64,000 bases of DNA from Mactromeris polynyma (taxonomy: Eukaryota > Mollusca > Bivalvia > Venerida > Mactridae), in NCBI GenBank assembly GCA_032209605.1, contig JASFXZ010000096.1, forward strand, positions 186,001 through 250,000, given 5' to 3'. The number at the start of each line of letters is the position of its first letter. Position 1 is the first letter of the stretch. A model generated the notes under the pieces. The model searched no databases, was not told where the DNA came from, and saw only the letters and a program-made list of their open reading frames with translations. The position numbers and the translations under genes were made by a program. This document shows positions 14,701 to 25,096 of the stretch, piece by piece.

Positions 14701-17700
14701 ATCACTCTAGCTAGAGTCTCCCTGAACACAGCAGGGCACAGTAGAGATTCACATACAACCATTCTTCGATCTTTGGGATTAATCAATAAATGTCTGGAAA
14801 TGAAAGCATTAAATTCTCAATGGAAATATTCAGTGTAAAATTTAGTAATTATGCACCATTACTATTGAACTAGAATTACAACAATTGTTTTCAATTTTGA
14901 AGATTTATCTTCCAGCACAATAAAACAAAACATTTCTATGAATGCGCAACAGGATTTTACAAAACAATACGGTTCAACATTTGTATGCAGTCCGTTTCTG
15001 CAAGAATGAACAGGAGAGATTTGCATGCCAATTGAATTACATCATTTTGCAACATTAAGGGTTCAACATTTGTACGAATAAACTACCATGTCACATTTAA
15101 CAGTCAATACATTAGGAATTCTCTTCCATAGATTTCACAAGTTCTCTCCCTTTATCCATTCTAGAGTTTTCTGGCTTTACATACTATATATACATATGCT
15201 ATAGAAGGGATAAAGGGAGATAACTCTAGAAGGGATAAAGGGAGAGAATTCATGACAATCAACTGTGTTCTCTTCATACCTAAAGTAGAGAATAAACATA
15301 AAGTCTTTCAGGTTTTCATATAGTTCATCCTCTGTATTATATTCCCACAGTTGTCTTACCTACAAAAAATGAAACAATAAATTCCTATCATTTTCATTTA
15401 CAGTATATCAACATAATTTTAAGAAGCCACATTCAATTGTTTTGTTTTTTACTTTTATTTTTTGTTAATTGGGCTTTACATCACATTAACAGGCAGGGTC
15501 ATGTAGTGACTTTGCCTGATATTAGGGTGGAGGAGCACCAGGATGACACCTGCGTAGAACAATCCCTCTTTGGTCAGCCACCTAAATAGATTCCTCAATT
15601 ACATATTCAGCTTCCTCATTTACCAATTCAACATCCGGATGGAACTCGAACCCGCACCATGGAGGGGCAAGTGATTTAAAGTCAGCGACCAGAACCACTT
15701 AAGGACCCAAATTCCAGTTTTAAGGAATTAGGAATAAAAAAAGAAAATCAAATTTTAGACTTACTATGCCAGACAAGTCATAAAATATTGCATGTCATTT
15801 AAAGTGACATTAAACTGCATACACATATAAAACTACCCCTGTTGTCAAAAGCTAAAAACATGATTGACTGACAGTAGCCTTAGTGTTTTTCCAAATCCTC
15901 ATAACAAAACAAGTTATTAATGCTATAGTGAAATAACTAGATACAGAACAAGCCCAATACCAGACAATTTTTATCGCAATAACGATTACTGGCAGATTTG
16001 GCCTAGTCTTGAATTAATTCAAAAGTAATCAACATTTTATTAGTGAAACCGTACTGTGTTACCCATACAGACAAAACAATAAATCTTAGATATATGTATC
16101 ACTATATAAAATTTAAGTCCTTGTAATAAATGACGATCATCATTTCTAACCAATGTCGTAACAAAATGGGAAAAGCTTCACGTTACCTTTCCCGACTTAT
16201 GGTCTTTCAATTGTGAGGGTATAATACACCTAGGACACATCTCCCCAGCCACACCACATCTGAAATATCAATTACAAACGTCATAATATCATTAAGCATT
16301 TAAGTCATCCACAACAATGTAGTCTAGTTATTATATAAAAATTTGAATTCAATATGGAAACAAGTGTGGCAAACTGTCCCAAAAACTGTCCATCCTGAGT
16401 CAGAGTGAAAATGAGCAGTAATGAAAGCGAACTGTCGCAAGATACTTCTGTCTTGATTATGAATCACTGTCAATTGAATGCCTTCTGTGACAGAAAGTAT
16501 AGGGGTAGTCAACTCATTCATCATGATAGAAACCCTAAAATAATGGTATAAATCAAATACTTGGTAATATCAGTAATTAAAGGGACATAAGCCCTGAGGG
16601 ACTGTGACAATATGGCTGATTATCAAACTTGGCCAAGACTTAATGCTAGTAAAGATTCATAGCAAGTTTGGTGAAGATTGAAAAACAACTCCTTAGGTTA
16701 AGTAGCAGACAATGCTAATTTCTTCAAATTTTGGAAAATTAAAGGGTCATAACTTTACTGGGGGAGATCTGGCTGGTTATAAAACATGGCCTTATAATTC
16801 ACAGCAAGTTTGGTGAAGATTGGATAATAACTGTTTAAGTTAGAGAGCAGACAAGGCTAATTTGGTAAATTTTTGGGAAATCAAAGGGCCAAAACTCAAG
16901 AGTGACTGTGACTCGAACCCACGACCCCCTAAACACTAGTACGACGCTCTACCGACTGAGCTTACCTAACCCCACACCTATTAAAAGGACCGACAATGGT
17001 AACCTGTCAACTTGTACCTTAGTTAACTCTACCTGTTTTGGTCAACTCATACCCGTTTTGGTCAACTCGTACCTTTGTCAACTTGTGCCTGTTTTGATCA
17101 ACTTGTACCTTTCCATTTTTTTTACTCTTTTATAACTTTTAGCTGTATACTAATGCATATGTTATAGTTTTTTTCAGACATCATTTAGGATTGACATCAG
17201 TTATTGTGAAAATTTTGCCAGAGGAAGCCTACGAAAACGATATTCATCAATACATCAATAGGTGCATTTGGTTGTATAATTTATCGTTATGAAGCTCGTT
17301 TGTTCCTAGAAATGTGTACATTATACATTAATATAAAAAGACATATTAATTAGCATAATGATATTAATAGATTGTAGTCAAATTCAAAATTTGTCAGATT
17401 GAAGTAAGTTTGTTCCGAAAATGTGTAATTAAAAGTTGTTGCAGAAATATATATTTTAATTAGTATGACAAACTGTTACTAATTATGTGGACGCAAGAAT
17501 TGAAATGAAAAGGTTGTTTAGTCATAAAAATGAAGTTCGTTTGTTCCAGAAATATGAAATATACGTTGTTATCGAATTATATGTTAAATTAACATAGTTA
17601 TGTTTATGTTAGTGAAAACATATTAATAGTGTATAATGATAGGATTGATCTCACTTATTATTGACTCATAATTAGATTAAATATGAAAGAAGATGTATTA

Positions 17701-20700
17701 TAATGTACGGCAATAAAAATTGTCTTATATTTATATGTTCCCCCCCCCGCATTTTTCATCATTTATAGAACCAGTACTATCCCTGGGGTTCAAACCATTG
17801 AACGTTAACATGTTATAAAATGACTTCATATGCCTATAAAGAATGTCTATTTAACACTAGAAGTACAACATCATATTTCAGAAAATCGGGAGACTGCTGG
17901 ATCGCGAAGTGCAGGTGGAAGATTTTGTAGTCGACTATGAAGCTGCGCTATGGAACGCACTTAGGCAGGTGTTTGAAAACCCACAGATACACGGTATTGC
18001 TCTTCACTGGGGCCAGACCGTTTGGCGTCAAGTTCAGGTATGCTGTGTAATTTTAATAATTATTATACTATAACTGTATAACAATAACGCATTAATACTT
18101 AACATTCAGTAGAATTCTGCTTTACGACCACGCCGAAAATATGACCTCGCCGCTAATACGACCATTGTTTTAAAGACCCAACTGTTTTTATTATATATTG
18201 TATTGGTCATTAATACCAGTAAACCGACCACCCCGCTATTCCACTAAAACGACCATCGTATCCCTGTCACTAATAAGCGATTTACACTGTTTTATTATCC
18301 GCTAAACAGACCACAGCATTTATCCCTGTCTGGCGCCTCTGGCTATTACAACTGAATTTTATCCCGTCGCGTACCTCCAGAAGTTATCTACACACGCGTG
18401 TCGCTTTGGCAGTTTGTTGATTACATCATTAACAGTACATTTTGTACAATGTACCAGACATGGGGTGTGAAATAATTTCAAATATTGTATGAAGCCTTAA
18501 TTGGATAACAAAAGGAAGTAATTGACAGGTAAGAATAAATAAACGTAATCTATTCAGGTAACATCATTCGCCAGTAAATCAATATAGTTTTGATTGGTTG
18601 ATTGTCATTCAATGATTCATCTAATTCTTCTGCACAAGATAAAAATGACTCATTTAAAATGTTGTTTTTAATATTTTATTATTGTTTTTCAGGTGCAGAC
18701 CATCCTTAAACGGAAAGCTGAATTTAAGGAGGGATATGAAAGCAATATTGGTGGGGATAGAAAACGTCTTTGTTCTCGATCGCCTGTTGGCCAAGTGAAC
18801 TCTCTAATGTGGGATTGGTTTCAAAAGGAATGTGAAAATGGTGTGGCGATTTCTGGACCTATGCTACAGGAGAAGGCGTTATATGTAACTGTTGCCTGTA
18901 CTGCTAGGCAAACAACCATCGACTCATTTTTCAGGAAGTGAGAAATATGTATACTAGACTGGTATTGATGACGTTATGTGATGAACATGTTGTGCTGAAC
19001 ATGTATATAAAAATGCTATAAATGTTTTCTGTTTCAACAATAGTTTACTATAGTAAATGATGCAAATATGATGCAAATACATTTTAGAATTATGCAAGTC
19101 TTTTTTTATTTTATCTCATTTGTTTATCTTACATATTTACTGTACATAAAGCAGAAGAAATTATGAATAGGCTAACACTAGAATACATGTACATTTTGTG
19201 TATTGTCTTTTATGACAGATGGGTCTGTAAAGTCATTTCACTATTAAGACCAATCCGCTATTAAGACCACATATACAAAAGTATGGAGATGGTCTTAATA
19301 GCGGAATTCTACTGTATATATATATTAAGTACCGGGACACTAAGTAAATAGTTATTAATTAATTGTATCCAAAAAATGCTCCGGGAATTTCAATTTATTA
19401 CATAAATATAAACTCTTGTCCATTTCAAAATTATTTTAATGCTCAATTAATTTATTTACCTTCAGGCAAAGGGTCTAGCCACAGAATATACTGAAAGAAA
19501 GGAAACGTATTCCTATTTACGGAAGTTGCTCCGTCTTCCCTTTCTTCCACGTGAACACATTCGGGAAGTGTTTAAAACATTGGCGAACCTTGCTCCATCT
19601 AGATTTGATAAACTGCTGCGATACATGAGGAAGACATGGTTCAGGTCCAACGTGTGGCCAGTGGAGTGCTGGTCAGTTTTTGGAATGATTGTGAGAACAA
19701 ACAATGAAGTAGAAGGTAACAACCAAATGTCAGGTTTTTATGTATTGATACAACAGTTTTAATGATCTACATCAGTGCATGTATAATAACTGAACAGAAC
19801 AACATTGAATAACTAACTGATTAAATTCTACAACAGTACGGATTCATGTTATTTTCACTATGTATATGTAGACGAGAATTTATCATAAGTTAGTTACCTT
19901 TAATATACAGTCGACTCTCGTTAAGACGAATTTTTCGGGACCGTCGGAAATAGTTCGTCTTAACGAAAATTCGTCTTAACGAAAATTCGACCTAAAAGTC
20001 GGGGGGCATTTTGGTGGTGTCACATAAGAAAGTCTAGTTCGTGACGATTGAAATACAAGTTTATGAATATTACTTTAGTTGCAATTTATGTTCTACTCAT
20101 TAAGAACTTCTAGACGTTATTTTGCAGATTTGTATTGATATGTTGATCATTCATTTTGAATTGAGATAGAATGCTATAAGTTCATAATATTTATACAGTT
20201 TTAAGAATTCACTCATTTTGACATGTTTTAACAACAAACGCGGTTTGATCGCCATTTGCATAAAACAAATGTTAAAGATGACGTGTTTTAGTTAAAGTAC
20301 AAGCTTAATTAAATCACTCATTTTGGCATGTTTTACAAACTATCGGTTTGATCGCAGTGTTCAACAATTCGACAAGTTTGCATTCATACAATGTAGTCTA
20401 ACATTTTGCAAACATGAACAAATCCTTCAATTATGTAAACAATCGATAATTAAATGTGCGAAAACACAGGTAAATTATCTCATTGACGTGTGAAAACATT
20501 CGTCGCCAGCAAGATACGATCCGACTTCGTGTTAAACAATAGATTTAAGGTGCGAACTTGTTAAGCGGGACTTCGAAAAAACTTCGACTTAACGAAAAAC
20601 TTCCGAGACAATAATTCGTCTTAACCGACAGAAATGCATATAGACAAAGAAGGATAAAATCGGGACTTTTGAAAAACTTCGACGTAACGGAAAATTCGTC

Positions 20701-21138
20701 TTAAGCGAGTTCGTCCTAACGAGAGTCGACTGTATTATGATTTTTTTTTATAGATTTCAGGGTGGCATCGGTATCTTAACGAACGCCACCCTTCTACCTG
20801 CTATTGAGATTGCTATTTGATGAGGCACAAGTCGCCGTAAGGAACGTGGGACTTGTGACAGCACTGCAGCTGAGAAGATACCAGAGAAGGAGATACCAGA
20901 CACTGCAAGGGGAAACATTTCAATTGTGGAAAAAGTACTAAGAAGGAAGTTTAACAGTGAGTGACTGGGCTGTTGAAGAATTTCAGCGAGTTGTACAGAC
21001 CTGCTATGAGCAATAGCCCGATCAGTGCACATTACTCTTGCAGCAAAATACATCAATAAACACATACTTTGTATAAGCAGCTCCAAAGTCAAATATAACA
21101 ACATTTTTATCGCTCGTATAGCCTTCATACAGCGGCAT
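5788..21138 (-). CDS. ACTR10: Actin-related protein 10 (Arp11), 12 coding exons, 388 aa
   Basis: Arp10/Arp11 caps the pointed end of the dynactin Arp1 filament with p62, p25 and p27, and so helps dynein bind cargo. Coding exons on the minus strand, 5' to 3': 21138-21068, 16259-16187, 15359-15280, 14793-14685, 13969-13862, 13356-13289, 12707-12631, 12290-12255, 11049-10970, 9577-9422, 8530-8329, 5894-5788. All have AG/GT borders and join in phase to 388 codons plus stop; vertebrate proteins are about 417 aa. Recognisable blocks are the start [11 protein letters not shown], the actin-fold turn [60 protein letters not shown], and [11 protein letters not shown] with the C-terminal [10 protein letters not shown]. 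Intron 1 is 4.8 kb and holds antisense transposon genes. The start ATG is the first in the exon and matches the family N-terminus. The transcript was not seen, so untranslated exons are unknown. Confidence 0.96.
6601..6918. repeat. 63-bp minisatellite, about 5 copies (Arp10 intron 11)
   Basis: Five head-to-tail copies of a 63-base unit containing ACACATAGTCTAAATCTGTG and CAATCATGGAACACACGTAC. The copies are nearly identical, with only 1-3 base indels. The array lies in the intron before the last Arp10 exon. Confidence 0.95.
7140..7366. repeat. Interspersed repeat fragment shared with 53.1-53.5 kb
   Basis: The stretch around GAAATATCTTGAAAAAAGATGGTCGG at 7178-7203 is closely matched by GGAAATATATTGAAAACAGATGGTCGG at 53185-53211, followed in both by descriptive low-constraint sequence. 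It is a dispersed non-coding repeat family; class unknown. The reading frames over it are chance. Confidence 0.5.
8127..8287. mobile_element. Possible decayed copy of the 791-1062 MITE family
   Basis: The left edge, AGTAAAATCTCACTGAAAGACCACC, and the right edge, ACCAATGGTGATTATCAAGGTATATCAC, resemble the two ends of the element at 791-1062 in inverse orientation, with several mismatches. The flanks contain TA. The match is by eye and weak. Confidence 0.3.
9297..9375 (-). repeat. tRNA-derived SINE head fragment
   Basis: On the minus strand the segment reads like a tRNA promoter: an A-box-like TGGTAGTTGAGTG, then about 35 bases later a B-box-like GGTTGAAATCCC. No acceptor-stem pairing is present, so this is a SINE head rather than a tRNA gene. 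It lies in Arp10 intron 10. Confidence 0.55.
10263..10507. repeat. 32-bp minisatellite, about 8 copies (Arp10 intron 9)
   Basis: Repeats of ATGACCCTTGATACACCTAG followed by TGGAACCCCTGT, period 32 bases. Copies are mostly exact; one is truncated to about 20 bases and two carry an AATTAG or AATAAG variant. Diverged copies of the same words extend left to about 10110. Confidence 0.93.
11641..12162. mobile_element. Inverted-repeat element with TATAGGAAA-rich ends
   Basis: The left end GGCTGTCAACCAGTT and the right end AATTGGTTGACAGCC are inverse to each other, 522 bases apart. Just inside both ends lie several copies of AATATAGGAAA. There is no open frame. A clear target-site duplication could not be seen. 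Probably a MITE; the superfamily is not assigned. It lies in Arp10 intron 8. Confidence 0.7.
12505..12575 (+). repeat. Possible tRNA-derived SINE head
   Basis: GTGGAGTGCTTGACAGCG followed by GGGTTAGAATCCC resembles degenerate A and B boxes at tRNA spacing. There are no paired acceptor arms. Weak call, in Arp10 intron 7. Confidence 0.4.
12795..13030. repeat. Dispersed non-coding repeat fragment
   Basis: It contains the words AAGGGCTATAACTCAAGGG and GTGACCAAATGTGGTGATGATCC, a style that recurs at 16560-16890 and 61430-61640 (AAGGG-CATAACT, TTTGGTGAAGATTG). Likely a dispersed repeat family inside Arp10 intron 6. Confidence 0.4.
13999..14130. repeat. Foldback element, 51-bp arms (Arp10 intron 4)
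   Basis: The left arm (13999-14049, ATATCCAAGCCTGAAAGATG...) is inverse to the right arm (14080-14130, ...CATCTTTCAGGCTTGGATAT) with one or two mismatches, around a 30-base loop. It would form a long hairpin in RNA or single-stranded DNA. Confidence 0.93.
15116..15252. repeat. Foldback element, about 28-bp arms (Arp10 intron 3)
   Basis: Left arm 15141-15168 (GTTCTCTCCCTTTATCCATT...) and right arm 15222-15250 (...AAGGGATAAAGGGAGAGAA) are nearly perfect inverses. An extra copy of GAAGGGATAAAGGGAGA sits just before the right arm, so the right side is partly duplicated. Confidence 0.85.
15449..15715 (-). repeat. tRNA-derived SINE, near full length
   Basis: Read on the minus strand it starts with a tRNA-like head (A-box-like TTAAGTGGTTCTGG, B-box GGGTTCGAGTTCC). 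A body of about 150 bases follows, and it ends in GTGATGTAAAGCCCAATTAAC, a tail style seen in molluscan SINEs. The length of about 265 bases fits a complete copy. It lies in Arp10 intron 2. Confidence 0.75.
16559..16985 (-). repeat. SINE head plus two diverged ~141-bp repeat copies
   Basis: Two copies of a unit containing CAGCAAGTTTGGTGAAGATTG (at about 16660 and 16801) are followed by a tRNA-like head on the minus strand at 16895-16980 (D arm GCTCAGTCGGTAGAGC, B box GGGTTCGAGTC). The acceptor stem does not pair, so it is not a functional tRNA gene. It lies in Arp10 intron 1. Confidence 0.6.
18107..19314 (+). mobile_element. Non-autonomous Tigger/pogo element, 1.2 kb
   Basis: The left end CAGTAGAATTCTGCTTTACGACCA and the inverse of the right end, CAGTAGAATTCCGCTATTAAGACCA, match at most positions. 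TA follows the right end; the left TA is mutated. Repeated GACCA-rich words lie inside the left end. It carries a residual transposase exon (18693-18941). It is inserted within an intron of the MULE gene. Confidence 0.85.
18693..18941 (+). CDS. Tigger/pogo-derived exon: CENP-B-type HTH plus C-terminal PIP-box-like motif
   Basis: The open frame starts directly after a splice acceptor (TTTTTCAG), so its first codon GTG is an exon border and not a start. Residues 1-20 resemble the end of the psq-type first helix-turn-helix; the CENP-B second HTH follows, with the hallmarks [20 protein letters not shown] and LQEKAL. The whole DDE core is then missing, and the frame closes in the typical pogo C-terminus [18 protein letters not shown] fits the PCNA-interacting motif Q-x-x-[ILM]-x-x-[FY]-[FY], known for Drosophila pogo. 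The internal deletion keeps the frame open. The upstream exon is not identified. The MULE exon ending at 18037 is also phase 0, so a fused transcript is possible but unproven. Confidence 0.7.
   Translation: MQTILKRKAEFKEGYESNIGGDRKRLCSRSPVGQVNSLMWDWFQKECENGVAISGPMLQEKALYVTVACTARQTTIDSFFRK
19908..20732. mobile_element. TA-flanked inverted-repeat element, 825 bp
   Basis: The left end CAGTCGACTCTCGTTAAGAC is preceded by TA. The right end GTCCTAACGAGAGTCGACTG is followed by TA. Several inward copies of TTCGTCTTAACGAAAA lie at both ends. There is no open frame of note. By its CAGT ends and TA duplication it is a pogo/Tigger-type MITE, a different family from 791-1062 and 18107-19314. Confidence 0.88.
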
Positions 21139-22379
21139 CCTTGTATATCTTCTTGAAACTGTCAGAATATCATTAATTAAAGCGGAAGTTAAGAAACATC
21201 TTCGACACCGTTCAGATCAGGCTAAAACCCATCTGGCAATCCGTATGCGCATTACAATCCAATCTCCTACGCAGTGATCTCCCCTTATAGTTATAGTCGC
21301 TCCCAAGACTCCTATATTTGCGCTGGAATGTATCTTTTTAAGATTGCGATTTTTTAAAACCCCAGATTGATGCATGATAGTCTAAAATAGGTATCATGCA
21401 TGATTCATATAGCTTTGCTAAGTATTCAATCAGGGGTGTTTTATCTATTGTTGCACGGAATTGTTTGTCTACCAAAACCGATTATAAAATAACATCAATA
21501 ATGTTTGACCGGTATGACTAAAGTATGCAATGTAGATTCGTGTGCGCCATGGGCGCAATGGATATTGAAATTCAATTTTCAGTGATTTTACAGGCGCAAT
21601 GGAGATGCATTACTAATCAAAGTTATTTATCATGTAAAATAACCCAATTTAACACTGTTATGGCCGTTTATACAGTTAAACAAGGTTTCATACACATATA
21701 GTATAATTATCATAAAGTTCATTTTGAACATCCGTAACGTTATTATTTGCAAATATACACACTATAACTCGTATTATCTTAAACTAAATATAACGTAACA
21801 TTTCATACTTTTTCAGTAAGTGAATGGAAGAAATTCAGCATAATGCACAATTTAAAGTTGATATTATAAATTTCACATAGACCTTAATGTTTTTTTTACT
21901 TGAACAAAGCAATAATTATAATTCGAAGTTTAAGTTTTAATTGCAATTTATTAGGCACCTGTAAGTTAGATTTTAAGCAATTTAGGAATTAGCGGTTTTC
22001 TTTTCGGTGAATCAAAGGTTTTATGTTAAAGGGGATTAAAGTCCAATTAACACTTATTGACCATCTTATCTTCCATAATTATACTGAATTACATGTTTTC
22101 TGTTTAAAGGATTAAGTCCAATAAACACTTATTGACCATCACAGTACCTGTTGATTGTCACAAGTAGTTAAGTGTGATGCTAGCATAACACACGTGTTGT
22201 CAATTAAAGACATTGCATTGTTTAATGCGATCACACCCCCAAGTTTGAGAAGTACTAATTAAAATATATTAAAATCCCGGTAAAGTATAAGGATATATTC
22301 TTGAAACATGTTATCATTATCATTTTTACTCAAGTAAAACAAACGTTAACGTATTACCAAATATCATTGTGATCTCAAA
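21139..22379. other. Arp10 upstream region, no gene seen
   Basis: This is the 5' flank of Arp10, which is transcribed leftwards. It includes a less AT-rich 21150-21330 stretch with several CpGs, the plausible promoter. A second feature is two copies of ATTAAAGTCCAATTAACACTTATTGACCATC-like sequence (about 22035 and 22108, about 73 bases apart). No coding sequence recognised. Confidence 0.4.
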
Positions 22380-22442
22380 ATGCCTAAGTATCCGTGTTAT
22401 GTGTGTTTGGATAATTGTGATGACTATTGCATATATTGTGAG
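22380..22442 (+). CDS. Candidate Cys-rich first coding exon, 21 codons
   Basis: ATG opens MPKYPCYVCLDNCDDYCIYC and one more codon, then a fair splice donor (GAG|GTTAGT). The four spaced cysteine pairs look like the first half of a zinc-binding finger. It ends in phase 0 and so does not join the first PHD exon at 25667, which needs two bases. It may have belonged to the OTU-like pseudogene just downstream. Partner exon unknown. Confidence 0.35.
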
Positions 22443-23169
22443 GTTAGTACAAACTAATTTGTTTTATTCTTAGAGTTTCAAATTGTTGCAAATGTCAAAT
22501 TTAACGAAGGTGATACATAAACGAATATTAATGACTAGGTTCTAATTTATTTAATTAAATTTTATTATTGTAAATTGTATATATTGGTTGATAAGTATTT
22601 ATATCCAGATATTGATAAATCATTCTGTTCTGTTATGTTCTGATGCATGAGCTTGTTAACGTTCAATATGGTACTTTTGGGAGCGTGTTCGAAACTTGAC
22701 GAGGGTCCGTAGTAATGGTGTTTCAGTTAATTAAGCAATACAAATACCAATGTAATTAAATTATAATTTATTCAATGTCAGCAATAATATAAAAATTACA
22801 TTCATTTGTTTCAATCAATATTATTATGTAAACTTTGTATATTCATTCAATGAACACTAATTACTTAGACACCTGTGCTTTTCTGAAAGTATTAAGTACA
22901 GCATATTTCATGATCGACAGTCCGCCTTCTTTCCGTCCAGGATGAACTAGATCTTCATCGTAATGTCTGCATTAATCGATTATTTTTCAAAGTAATCGAA
23001 TCCATGTCTGCATATAGTAGCCATTTATACATCAAAACCCGTGTATGGATTTGACTAAATTAGAAGTGAAGTGTCTCCAAAGTGTTATAATTAATGTCTC
23101 ATTTATAGCAAGTATTTTCCAAATTCCTCGAAATAAAAATAAAAGGCTGCAGAAAGGGAGAAATTGTTA

Positions 23170-24754
23170 ATGAAACGTGTTAAATTGAACACAGAGCTAT
23201 TCAACCAGTTCACTAACCATCAACAGGATATCGTGGCTAATACACTGTTGGCACATTATCATTTCTCTGACAAGACTGCATTACATAGTACACCTGACGG
23301 GGACTGTTTCTTTAATTCTGTATCAACCCTATTAGCTGGTAATGAATCACGTAGTGTTGAATTAAGATACCGCTGTTGTGTATATATGGCGCTGAATGAG
23401 ATCAAAATCACCCAATCTCGTCAGTTCAAACGGATACTTATATTGAGTCCGGACTTTAAGAATGACACTTTAGACTGTGCTAAACAGGGGTCACATTCTT
23501 CTATGATAAGATTCATCGCAATGTCTCTATTACTAAATTTGAAAACAGACGTCATTTACCCCGGACTAAATGGTACTAAGAACTACCAGTTCAAAGTAAT
23601 GAATACAATCTTAAGACCACCATTTGTCAATCCAAGCCACGGATCAATGACTTTGATGTGGACAAAACTAGCTCTACCAACAACGCGTCCAGGTTTAGGG
23701 GATGAATGGGTTCCTAACCGTATTGAACCGTTAGTGTCAAATACTCCCAGGCAAAATATAGTTCAGATGACAAACCACTTTAGTGAAATTAGGGCCAAAA
23801 TAGAGCTCCCATCAGAGCCAAGTTTTACCTCAGAAAATAGATTTCAGGTATTGAATAGGGCTGTAGAATCGATAGACATTGATGAGGTTGAAAATTTGAC
23901 CAGTCTCGGTAGTGGCCAGTGCACAGGAAAAGCTCTGGACCCAGCGCATTGCGCACCGGAAGTGTCAAACAAGTCTCCAATGTCTAAGATTGACGATGTA
24001 GATCTTGAAGAAATAGTAACAAGTCACCCTCCACTTTCGGCATTTGATAATCCACTTTCTATTAATGAATCTCCCTGTCTACAATTGAAGAAGAAGACAT
24101 TAATGCATTAGAAATTGACAACGGTAGTGGCCAGAGCACTGGAAACGCTCTGGACCCAGCGCATTGCGCACCGGAAGTGTCAAACAAATTGCCTCTGTCT
24201 ACAAATAATATTATAACAAGTCACTCTCCACTTTCGGTAATTGATGAAAGTAATTCACTTTCTACTGACTCAGAACTTGTCATCTCCCATGAGGAAAATG
24301 ACGTATTCTTACCTGGTCCATTAGGCAACAACTTTACAAGCCTACCAGTTACGATTGAAATATTTCGCGCGCCTCACTCATGTTTGACTGAAATTCCCAC
24401 AGGTCGCAAAGACGGGATGTATTCTTTATTAGACAACAGGGCCAATTTATCTAAACGGGAATTGGGGGAACGGGCGGAAATATGGGATGACTGTGGGGCG
24501 TGGAAAAAACCGTCATGTCCCAAAGGATTGTTTATACAATGTGGAGACAAATTAAATTCTATAGTGCTGAAAAATACTGTATTGAAAAGTCTATAAAAAA
24601 GGTACGCACGTACGTCCCCGTTGATCCACAGCCTTCAAAAGATGATATCCTAGAAGTACATAGAATTTATCAAACATTGAAATCCTCTTCTGACAAATGT
24701 CCATTCAAACGTAGAATTACTTGGTTTGGCAACATACCAGTACCTTCCAAATAA
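23170..24754 (+). pseudogene. OTU/vertnin-like protein, frameshifted
   Basis: The first frame (23170-24111) has the OTU-type Cys box TPDGDCFFNSVS, a middle block ending SMTLMWTKL, and then WVPNRIEPLV where relatives usually have W-x-PNH-x-x-PL. The catalytic His is thus Arg here. The reading continues in other frames: 24112-24525 (IWDDCGAW) and then to 24754 (VPVDPQPSKDDI, KRRITWFGNIP). Both are typical of the C-terminal part of the vertnin-like OTU proteins abundant in fish, cnidarian and mollusc genomes. At least three one-base shifts are needed: about 24075 in TCTCCCTGTCTAC, the A-run at about 24505, and about 24555. A 60-90-base segment (GGCCAG...CTGGACCCAGCGCATTGCGC) is duplicated in tandem at about 23910 and 24130. 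Either an old pseudogene or, less likely, a gene with assembly indels. Confidence 0.75.
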
Positions 24755-25096
24755 TGTAGCGTTAGTAGAGTATGTAGGACTATAACCCGGGGGTCAACTA
24801 CATGGAAACGCAAAACACTCCCGCAAGAATAAGATTTACGTAAAAACAAAAATGTCTGTTTCAATTAAGATTAAAGAACAACTATCTAATAATAATGTTA
24901 AACAAGTGGAAAAAGTAATTAACAGACAAACAGACAATGGTGGCACTTCATTCGCTCATGCGGTGTACGCCGGCGCACGCCGTTATACCGGCGAACCACT
25001 CGTTTGAAAACGGCGATGGTACCCGGCGTGCTCAAAAATGCCCCGAACTGTGCCGGTTAAAGACGAACGGCGAACGGTTATCCAATATGGCGGAAA
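24755..25096 (+). promoter_or_regulatory. CpG-rich promoter-like region of the PHD-SANT gene
   Basis: 24955-25095 is unusually rich in CG dinucleotides (GCCGGCGCACGCCG, ACCGGCG) in an AT-rich window. It ends in CCAATATGGCGGAAAATG, a CCAAT box overlapping a YY1-like AA-TATGGCGG motif, exactly at the predicted start codon. This is typical of animal housekeeping promoters; no direct evidence of use. Confidence 0.45.

Larger units (their letters stand above)
17882..21015 (+). pseudogene. MULE-transposase-domain gene, broken, antisense in Arp10 intron 1
   Basis: Plus-strand exons at 17882-18037, 19466-19715 and 20761-21015 join in phase at AG/GT borders and give the core of a MULE-type transposase protein. 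The blocks are [16 protein letters not shown] (catalytic-acid region), [17 protein letters not shown] (the C/HxxH-like step), [22 protein letters not shown] with the conserved E, and [14 protein letters not shown] frameshift at about 20790 and a stop (TAA) after LWKKY break the C-terminus, so it is a decayed copy. A possible earlier exon lies at about 17180-17260. Introns 1 and 2 contain younger elements (18107-19314; 19908-20732). It ends about 50 bases from Arp10 exon 1, on the opposite strand. Proteins of this type are common in mollusc and cnidarian genomes. Confidence 0.8.

Noticed and set aside
16895..16980. tRNA gene on the minus strand
   Set aside because: The D arm and B box are good, but the 5' and 3' acceptor strands do not pair and it continues into repeat sequence; better explained as a SINE head.
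20757..21128. 123-codon minus-strand frame overlapping Arp10 exon 1
   Set aside because: It is antisense to the MULE C-terminal exon and out of frame with Arp10 exon 1; a shadow.
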